Source: Ferruginibacter sp. (lineage in GTDB: Bacteria; Bacteroidota; Bacteroidia; Chitinophagales; Chitinophagaceae). Taken from it: a DNA stretch of 64,000 nucleotides. Where the stretch lies: assembly GCA_014379905.1 (NCBI GenBank), contig JACMKX010000169.1, forward strand, positions 33,318-97,317, written 5' to 3'. This document shows positions 58,372 to 64,000 of the stretch, in pieces; position 1 is the stretch's first letter; every line of letters starts with the position of its first letter. Made by a program: the position numbers and the translations under genes. The notes under the pieces were generated by a model. The model was not told the DNA's origin. It saw nothing but the letters and a program-made list of their open reading frames with translations, and searched no databases.

Positions 58372-61300
58372 ATGACATTGCTATTTAAAAAATTTAACAC
58401 ATGCAGTTATCCCTTGCTGCTGCTTTTATTTATCCTTCCTTCCGGCCTTTTTGCGCAAACAATCAATTTAAAGGGTACGGTAACCGGCAGTAAAGGACAG
58501 TCTGCCGCAGGGGTGACAGTTAATGTAAAAGGTACCGGTACAAACTCAGTGACCACCGAAACTGGCGACTACAGCATTTCTGTACCAGCCGGGGCCACCC
58601 TCGTTTTCAGCTCCACCAATTTTGAAACCAGTGAACAGAAAGTAGGAACAGGCACCACTTTAAATGTGTCGCTCAAAGAAAAAGTGAACACCATGGAAGA
58701 TGTGGTGGTAATTGGTTACGGAACCAAAAGGAAAAGGGACTTAACGGGAACGGTAAGCACATTGGGTGGCGAAGAAGTGGTGGCCGCAAAAGCACAAAGT
58801 GTGCAGGAAACCATGCAGGGAAGGGTTGCGGGCGTGGATGTAAGACGGGGAAACGGCCGCCCCGGAAGCGATATGGTCATTGAAATCAGGGGCGCTAATT
58901 CTATCTATGGCGGCACACAGCCTTTATATGTAGTGGATGGAATTGTTATGGGAAATATCAATGAAATTAATCCTTCAGACATTGATCGGATAGACGTATT
59001 GAAAGATGCTTCCTCCACAGCTATATTCGGTTCAAGGGGAGCGAATGGTGTAGTAATTGTAACAACAAAAAGGGGTGTAAAAGGTCCGCCCCGAATTAGT
59101 TACGACGCATACGCAGGTATCGTAAATCCTTATAATTTACCCCCAATTATGGATGGCCCGAAGTTTGTAAATTATGCCAGGGAATTTTACAATACACAGG
59201 CTTTATTAAACGGACAACCTACACCTGTAGCGGATAATAAAATCTTCTCCGCAACAGAACTTACCAATATTACAAACGGTACCTACCCCGACTGGATAGA
59301 TATGATCAAGCAAAATGGCTTACAAACCAATCATAATTTATCGATTACTGGTGGGGATGAAAAGATGGTATACTACCTGTCTGCCGGTTACCAGCTTTAC
59401 CAGGGCGCTTTAAAAGAAACGGATGTAAAAAGATATACCCTGAAAGTGGGTATGGATATTACACCCAAGAAGTGGTTGAAATTTGGCGGTTCCATCATTT
59501 CCAACTACAGTGATTTTACACCCGGCAGTGGCGAAGTTTTCAGGAGCGCTTATCGTTTAAGGCCAACCGGCAGCCCTTACAATGCGGACGGTTCCAAAAG
59601 ATTTTTTGTGTATGAGGGCGAATCGCAGATCACCAATCCATTATTTGATTTGGAAAATGAGATCAGGAAGCGGCAATATGTAAAATTGGTTCCCAATGCA
59701 TATATTGAAGTTAATTTTTTAAAAGATCTCAAATTCAGGTCTTCCTTCACACCCGACCTGTTATTTCAGCGCACAGGGGCGTATTACGATATGTTTAGCA
59801 AAACAGTTGCCGGTGTAGGGGCCGCACGGGGGGAGAATGGGGCGGAACACTGGTTCAATTATACCTGGGACAATACGCTGATGTATAATAAACAGGTGGG
59901 CGATCATAAGTTTGATATAACAGCGGGAAGTTCCATCAATTACTATCAGTACGATTATAATTCTATCAGCGTAAGAGGGCTGCCCTTCAAATCGCTGTGG
60001 TTTAATGTAGGTAGCGCAACGGCTGTTGCACTACCCAATGGCAGTGTGGTGCAGCCAACCATTGCAGTTGGAAGCGGGTACAGCAAACAAACCCTTACCG
60101 GTGTTTTTGCAAGGGCAAATTATGGTTTTAAAAACAAGTATTTATTAACCTTCACAGGAAGGTATGATGGCAATTCCTTTTTTGCGCCAGGCAAACAATG
60201 GGAAGTCTTTCCATCGGTAGGTGTTGCCTGGATAGCGAGTGAAGAAAATTTTATGCAGGATATAAAAGCGATCAACCTGCTGAAGCTAAGGTTTGCATTT
60301 GGCCAATCCGGCAATGCAGCCGCTTCTGGCATCTTATATCCGTACATAACACAGTCACTTGTTGGGCAAACCCAATACGACTTTAACGGCGCAAATGCAA
60401 ATGGCTTCGCACCGAGCAGGCTGGCAGATAAAAGTTTAAGCTGGGAAAAAACATCTGAATATAATGCCGGGCTTGAGCTAAATGTATTGAATAACCGGGT
60501 AAGTTTTGTGATGGATGTGTACAGTAAAACGGTAAAGGGCTCTATCCTGCAGTCGCAAATCCCGCCACCAAACGGATTTCCAAGTGTAATTACCAACCTT
60601 GGATCAGTAAAGAACAGCGGTATAGAACTGGGCCTGAATACACAGAATATTAAAACGAGTAAAGTAACCTGGAACACCAGCATTAATTTTGCCCGTAACA
60701 AAAACCAAATAATCGATCTGTTTGGAGATGGTAAAAATGATATAGGAAACCAAAAATTCCTGGGAGAAAAAACGCGGGTGATTTTCAATTATAAAGTATT
60801 AGGCGTATGGCAAACAGCAGAAGCTGTACAGGCAGCCGTATATGGCCAAAAACCCGGTCAATGGAAAATTGAGGATTACAATAACGATAAACTCATCAAC
60901 AACGACGACCGCCAGATCAATGGCAGCGGCATACCTGATTGGTTTGGGGGCATCACCAACAATGTGAGTTTCGCCAATTTTGATTTTGGCATTACATTGT
61001 ACACCCGCCAGGGCACTTTTCAGCAAAGCACTTTTTTAGCACAGTACATGAATGGCGACCAGGGGCGGGCGCGTTTTAATGCTTTCGACAGAAGCTACTG
61101 GACACCCACCAATGCCAGTAATGAATGGGCGAATGTTGCTATTGAAACTGATGGTGCGAGACGAAGTGCAGGCGAATACCTCAATTCGTCCTACACAAAG
61201 ATCAGTAACATGGCTTTAGGCTACACAATCCCCAAAAGCATATTGGGCAATGCGGCTATTAAACGCTTAAGGATTTATGTTGATGCCTACAATCCTTTCA

Positions 61301-61410
61301 TCTTTACAAAATTTGTTGGCTGGGATCCCGAAACTGCTGACGCCAATTCTTTTGGAGATGCGGATTTTCGTATGCGGACATTTATGTTCGGAATAAACCT
61401 TAGCTTCTAA
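58372..61410 (+). CDS. SusC/RagA-family TonB-dependent outer-membrane transporter (operon 2)
   Basis: 1012 aa, ATG start. Signal peptide 'LLLLLFILPSGLFAQ' ends near residue 29. Then a carboxypeptidase-D-like domain ('LKGTVTGSKGQSAAGVTVNV'), a TonB-box-like 'DVVVIGYGTKRK', a plug with 'PLYVVDGIVMGNINEIN' and 'DRIDVLKDASSTAIFGSRGA', and a beta-barrel ending in 'MRTFMFGINLSF' with a terminal aromatic residue. It imports oligomers, probably glycans given the adjacent LacI regulator, by TonB energy. It is followed 25 bases later by its SusD partner. Sequence and length differ from the operon 1 transporter, so substrate specificity is likely different. Confidence 0.95.
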   Translation: MTLLFKKFNTCSYPLLLLLFILPSGLFAQTINLKGTVTGSKGQSAAGVTVNVKGTGTNSVTTETGDYSISVPAGATLVFSSTNFETSEQKVGTGTTLNVSLKEKVNTMEDVVVIGYGTKRKRDLTGTVSTLGGEEVVAAKAQSVQETMQGRVAGVDVRRGNGRPGSDMVIEIRGANSIYGGTQPLYVVDGIVMGNINEINPSDIDRIDVLKDASSTAIFGSRGANGVVIVTTKRGVKGPPRISYDAYAGIVNPYNLPPIMDGPKFVNYAREFYNTQALLNGQPTPVADNKIFSATELTNITNGTYPDWIDMIKQNGLQTNHNLSITGGDEKMVYYLSAGYQLYQGALKETDVKRYTLKVGMDITPKKWLKFGGSIISNYSDFTPGSGEVFRSAYRLRPTGSPYNADGSKRFFVYEGESQITNPLFDLENEIRKRQYVKLVPNAYIEVNFLKDLKFRSSFTPDLLFQRTGAYYDMFSKTVAGVGAARGENGAEHWFNYTWDNTLMYNKQVGDHKFDITAGSSINYYQYDYNSISVRGLPFKSLWFNVGSATAVALPNGSVVQPTIAVGSGYSKQTLTGVFARANYGFKNKYLLTFTGRYDGNSFFAPGKQWEVFPSVGVAWIASEENFMQDIKAINLLKLRFAFGQSGNAAASGILYPYITQSLVGQTQYDFNGANANGFAPSRLADKSLSWEKTSEYNAGLELNVLNNRVSFVMDVYSKTVKGSILQSQIPPPNGFPSVITNLGSVKNSGIELGLNTQNIKTSKVTWNTSINFARNKNQIIDLFGDGKNDIGNQKFLGEKTRVIFNYKVLGVWQTAEAVQAAVYGQKPGQWKIEDYNNDKLINNDDRQINGSGIPDWFGGITNNVSFANFDFGITLYTRQGTFQQSTFLAQYMNGDQGRARFNAFDRSYWTPTNASNEWANVAIETDGARRSAGEYLNSSYTKISNMALGYTIPKSILGNAAIKRLRIYVDAYNPFIFTKFVGWDPETADANSFGDADFRMRTFMFGINLSF

Positions 61411-61435
61411 CGCTCAACTTTTAAACAACCTTATT

Positions 61436-63094
61436 ATGAAATATATAAAATTACTCGGCCACTCTTTACTTGCGATCAGCTTGTTTTTTACCATACCGGG
61501 TTGCAAAAAGTACCTCGAAGAATACAACCCCGGTTCCCGCACAGATGAAAACTATTATGTTACCAAAGCTGGTTTTGAAGACCTGGTAAAATCAAACTAC
61601 AGTAACCTGCGCGGCATAATAAATAACGGGGGGTTATATTTCCAGGGTACAGACATATTGAGTACCTACGGCATTAACGATGTAAGCGCGCTTAATTTGT
61701 ATAACACGTCTTTAAATTCTTCTATAGGGGATGTTGATAATTATTGGCGGCAACTTTATTCCGCTATCAATATCGCCAATACAACCCTCTACTGGGCCAC
61801 AAAAGTGGAAGGCGTTGACATCGGATCGCTTGCCACGCGAATAAGTGAGGCAAAAACATTAAGGGCATATTACTATTTTTTACTCGCGGAAACTTTTGGT
61901 GATGCGCCTCTGTTAACTGAACGTACAACAGAACCGGTCCGTGTTTTTGTAAGAACACCTGAACAGGAAATTTACACGCAAATTATAAAGGATCTCATGG
62001 AAGCCATTCCGGGTTTATCGCCCACTACCCCTGAATTTGGGAGGGTAACAAAAGGAGTGGCACAGCACCTGCTGGCAAAGGTCTATTTAACAAGGGGTTA
62101 TAAATCTTATGGCGGAGGCAATGCCGATTTTCAACTGGCTGCCACCCAGGCGGAGGCTGTTATTGCCGGTCCTTATGCCTTAAAGGCAAAATATGTTGAC
62201 CTTTTTGATGCATCAATAGCTAATTTCCAAATAAATTCGGAAGTGATATTTTCGGTGCAGTACAGCATCAATGCCCAAAGCAATGGCGGGGGTAATAATT
62301 TACAACAGTATTTTCTCTGGGATCCTCAGATCACCCCGATATTAGGCAGGAGCAGCCTGTATGGTAAACCTAACTACACCGCCGCACCAACACCCTATTA
62401 TTTTACCTTATTTGACAAGGCAAGGGACAGCAGGTATCTTGCAAGTTTTCACAATGTACTGTTTGCGCAGGTTGCAGGCACTTCGGGTGGAAATAATTTC
62501 GCTGTTGGTGATACATTTGTTTATTACCCCGATATTCCTTTTACAGCGGCAGAAAAAGCAGCTAAAAAATATTTTGTAACCAACCCGAACGAATACCGTA
62601 TTTCCCCATTCGTGGCCAATGTAAGGTCGCACCCGCAGTTAAAAAAATTCCGCGATCCGGGCTTACCTTACCAGGATGGGGGAGGTTTCAGGGATACCTA
62701 TGTATTCCGCCTGGCAGAAACACATTTAATAGCTGCTGAGGCTTACCTGCAATCCAATAATCTTACGAAGGCTTTGGAACAATATAATAAAGTAAGAGAA
62801 AGGGCGGCTAAACCCGGCAACAATCCTGCAACCGGCGTTCCTTACACTACGGAAATGCGGGTTACCGCTTTAACACTGGATAATATCCTGGAAGAACGCG
62901 CCAGGGAATTACTGGGTGAAGAATTAAGGTGGTTTGAGCTTAAACGCACAGGCAAACTGATCTCCAGGGTACTGGCTTATAATGATGAGGCAAAAGCTGC
63001 CAATACATTAAAACCATTTCATTTATTAAGACCCATACCACAGGTACAATTAGATTTAAACCGGGGGCCCTTTCCGCAAAACACCGGGTATTAA
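61436..63094 (+). CDS. SusD/RagB-family nutrient-binding lipoprotein (operon 2)
   Basis: 552 aa. Lipoprotein signal 'LLAISLFFTIPGC' with the lipidated cysteine at residue 23, then 'KKYLEEYNPGSRTDENYY', a common SusD opening. 'AKTLRAYYYFLLAETFGDAPLL' and 'ILEERARELLGEELRWFELKRTGKL' are strong family motifs, as is the closing 'LLRPIPQVQLDLN'. It is the surface substrate-binding lid of the SusC pore encoded just upstream. A strong terminator follows 36 bases after the stop, so this operon has only two genes. No glycoside hydrolase, polysaccharide lyase or sulfatase is linked within the window. Confidence 0.95.
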   Translation: MKYIKLLGHSLLAISLFFTIPGCKKYLEEYNPGSRTDENYYVTKAGFEDLVKSNYSNLRGIINNGGLYFQGTDILSTYGINDVSALNLYNTSLNSSIGDVDNYWRQLYSAINIANTTLYWATKVEGVDIGSLATRISEAKTLRAYYYFLLAETFGDAPLLTERTTEPVRVFVRTPEQEIYTQIIKDLMEAIPGLSPTTPEFGRVTKGVAQHLLAKVYLTRGYKSYGGGNADFQLAATQAEAVIAGPYALKAKYVDLFDASIANFQINSEVIFSVQYSINAQSNGGGNNLQQYFLWDPQITPILGRSSLYGKPNYTAAPTPYYFTLFDKARDSRYLASFHNVLFAQVAGTSGGNNFAVGDTFVYYPDIPFTAAEKAAKKYFVTNPNEYRISPFVANVRSHPQLKKFRDPGLPYQDGGGFRDTYVFRLAETHLIAAEAYLQSNNLTKALEQYNKVRERAAKPGNNPATGVPYTTEMRVTALTLDNILEERARELLGEELRWFELKRTGKLISRVLAYNDEAKAANTLKPFHLLRPIPQVQLDLNRGPFPQNTGY

Positions 63095-63130
63095 AAATAT
63101 GGCAGGTATCCTAAAGTAATCTATAATATG

Positions 63131-63159
63131 CCTCCCGGTTGAAAAGCCGGGAGGTTTTT
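63131..63159 (+). terminator. Terminator of SusCD operon 2
   Basis: cctcccgg (63131-63138) pairs with ccgggagg (63147-63154) around an eight-base loop, followed by TTTTT (63155-63159). A textbook intrinsic terminator 36 bases after the SusD stop codon. Confidence 0.92.
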
Positions 63160-63386
63160 GTTTAACCGATTATATCACTTTATAAAATATGAAATCACCA
63201 GTTACATTTCTTACCATATTAATTTATAGCGCACTGCTGCATGTATTGCCGACAATGTCTGGTTAACGGTATCATTCAAGAAAGTATTTTGATGGAGGTT
63301 TTACAACTTTTGGTCCATCATAAATATGACATTAGCTGTTTTCATAGTAAGAAAAAATCAAGGCGAAAAACAGGATAAAAAATAGC

Positions 63387-63404
63387 GGGATCTTTTTAAG
63401 ACCC
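63387..63404 (-). terminator. Possible terminator of the cupin gene
   Basis: ggg-a-tctt (63387-63394, one bulged A) pairs with aaga-ccc (63398-63404). On the minus strand the hairpin is followed by a T-rich run (complement of the A-rich DNA at 63366-63382). It lies about 17 bases after the stop of the cupin gene. Confidence 0.5.
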
Positions 63405-63420
63405 CACTACAATTAATTGA

Positions 63421-64000
63421 TTAACCTTTCCCATTCCTTCGAATATCATATGCCGGGTAAAAACTTTTGTATCCAAACAAACGTGTTACCGGTGCCAGTA
63501 CAAAACCCACGGTTCGCTGCATGAATAACGGCGGACCTGCTTTATAAGAATCAAAGCCCACATGATTCATCAATGACATCTGCAACACGGTACCTGGTGA
63601 CTTACCGAGGTTTTCATTGTCCATCAATCCGTATACCTGCACCAGGTGAAAGGCAAATTTTTCGGGAAATGCCACAAGGTTCCTGGTATGAATCGTGTCT
63701 GCCGTTTCATTAAAAGGCTTGTGACGCGTGCCTTTTGGAATATGCAATTTTTCACCCACGTGCAGTTTTTTTACCTCGCCGTTCACCAACATACTTAACT
63801 CACCGTTGCTGATCTCGAACACTTCATCAAAATTGGTGTGAATGTGTTCCGGGGGCCCCGGTGCAAAAGGTTCGATGGATGCGGAACAAAAAACAAACCC
63901 GTTCTCCTGTTTAACTACAGTTTGCTTTATTTTTTCTGTTCTGGAATAAAATATATCTCCTGGTTTAAAGTAGGTGGAGACATCCGGTTTTTGCTCGGGA
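63421..64000 (-). CDS. Cupin-domain protein, N-terminus beyond the window
   Basis: The frame stays open to the window edge. A GTG at 63822 is in frame but lies inside the cupin core, so the real start is beyond 64000 and at least 192 residues are visible. The upstream part reads 'FKPGDIFYSRTEKIKQTVV', then the cupin motif 'PPEHIHTNFDEVFEISNGE' (HxHx4E) and 'LHIPKGTRHKPFN', giving the usual metal-binding His/His/Glu/His set. The C-terminal 60 residues ('TRLFGYKSFYPAYDIRR') are less typical. Single-domain cupins range from isomerases to binding proteins, so the reaction cannot be named. It is convergent with the SusCD operon and shows no functional tie to it. Confidence 0.8.
   Translation of the reverse strand, partial: PEQKPDVSTYFKPGDIFYSRTEKIKQTVVKQENGFVFCSASIEPFAPGPPEHIHTNFDEVFEISNGELSMLVNGEVKKLHVGEKLHIPKGTRHKPFNETADTIHTRNLVAFPEKFAFHLVQVYGLMDNENLGKSPGTVLQMSLMNHVGFDSYKAGPPLFMQRTVGFVLAPVTRLFGYKSFYPAYDIRRNGKG

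Larger units (their letters stand above)
63095..63420. other. Intergenic stretch between SusCD operon 2 and the cupin gene
   Basis: About 325 bases between convergent genes. It contains the SusCD terminator at its left and a second hairpin at its right. No gene is evident. Confidence 0.6.

Noticed and set aside
60120..60788. 222-codon minus-strand frame inside the second SusC gene.
   Set aside because: It is fully antisense to a clear TonB-dependent transporter and has no recognisable domain.

Overview
The window looks like chromosome from a Bacteroidota bacterium, most likely a member of the Chitinophagaceae or a close relative. The evidence is two SusC/SusD outer-membrane uptake pairs, three giant secreted proteins ending in type IX secretion (T9SS) type A sorting domains, an RskA-like anti-sigma/cupin fusion, Bacteroidota-type promoters (TTG-N19-21-TAnnTTTG), and AT-leaning intergenic DNA with little Shine-Dalgarno signal. 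No tRNA, rRNA, transposase, phage gene or CRISPR array was seen.

Layout. (1) 276-887: a soluble anti-sigma/cupin protein, then about 0.9 kb without a convincing gene. (2) 1791-7965, + strand: a complete SUF iron-sulfur assembly locus, sufB-sufC-sufD-sufS-sufE-sufT-like. It has a good promoter before sufB, a strong bidirectional terminator after the last gene, and small repeats in two internal gaps. (3) 8036-15193, - strand: a four-gene operon of SusC, SusD, a zinc metallopeptidase lipoprotein and a DUF4302-like lipoprotein. (4) 15824-56156, - strand: three giant T9SS cargo genes in tandem, called here A (4154 aa), B (5789 aa) and C (3051 aa). They take up about 39 kb, or 60% of the window. 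(5) 56520-57917, - strand: a small putative lipoprotein and a LacI-family regulator. (6) 58372-63094, + strand: a second SusC/SusD pair, divergent from the LacI gene, with a clean terminator. (7) 63421-64000, - strand: a cupin protein cut by the window edge.

The three giants are the most unusual content. Each has a different N-terminal head: LamG in A, a tandem parallel beta-helix in B, DUF2341 plus LamG in C. Each then has long stretches of short N/T/G/S-rich strand repeats, interrupted by Ig/PKD-like domains. All three end in a shared cassette of about 610 residues that finishes in an Fn3-like domain and the T9SS sorting domain. The closest relative changes along their length: A and B share about 7.5 kb, A and C share their front repeat block, and B and C are closest in most of the C-terminal cassette. 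This suggests a family built by duplication, head swapping and recombination. The likely role is long cell-surface or released adhesins or matrix fibres; this is inferred from architecture only.

The SUF locus should supply iron-sulfur clusters. The two SusCD systems should import unidentified oligomers. The LacI regulator probably controls the second SusCD pair, but no glycan-degrading enzyme lies in the window.
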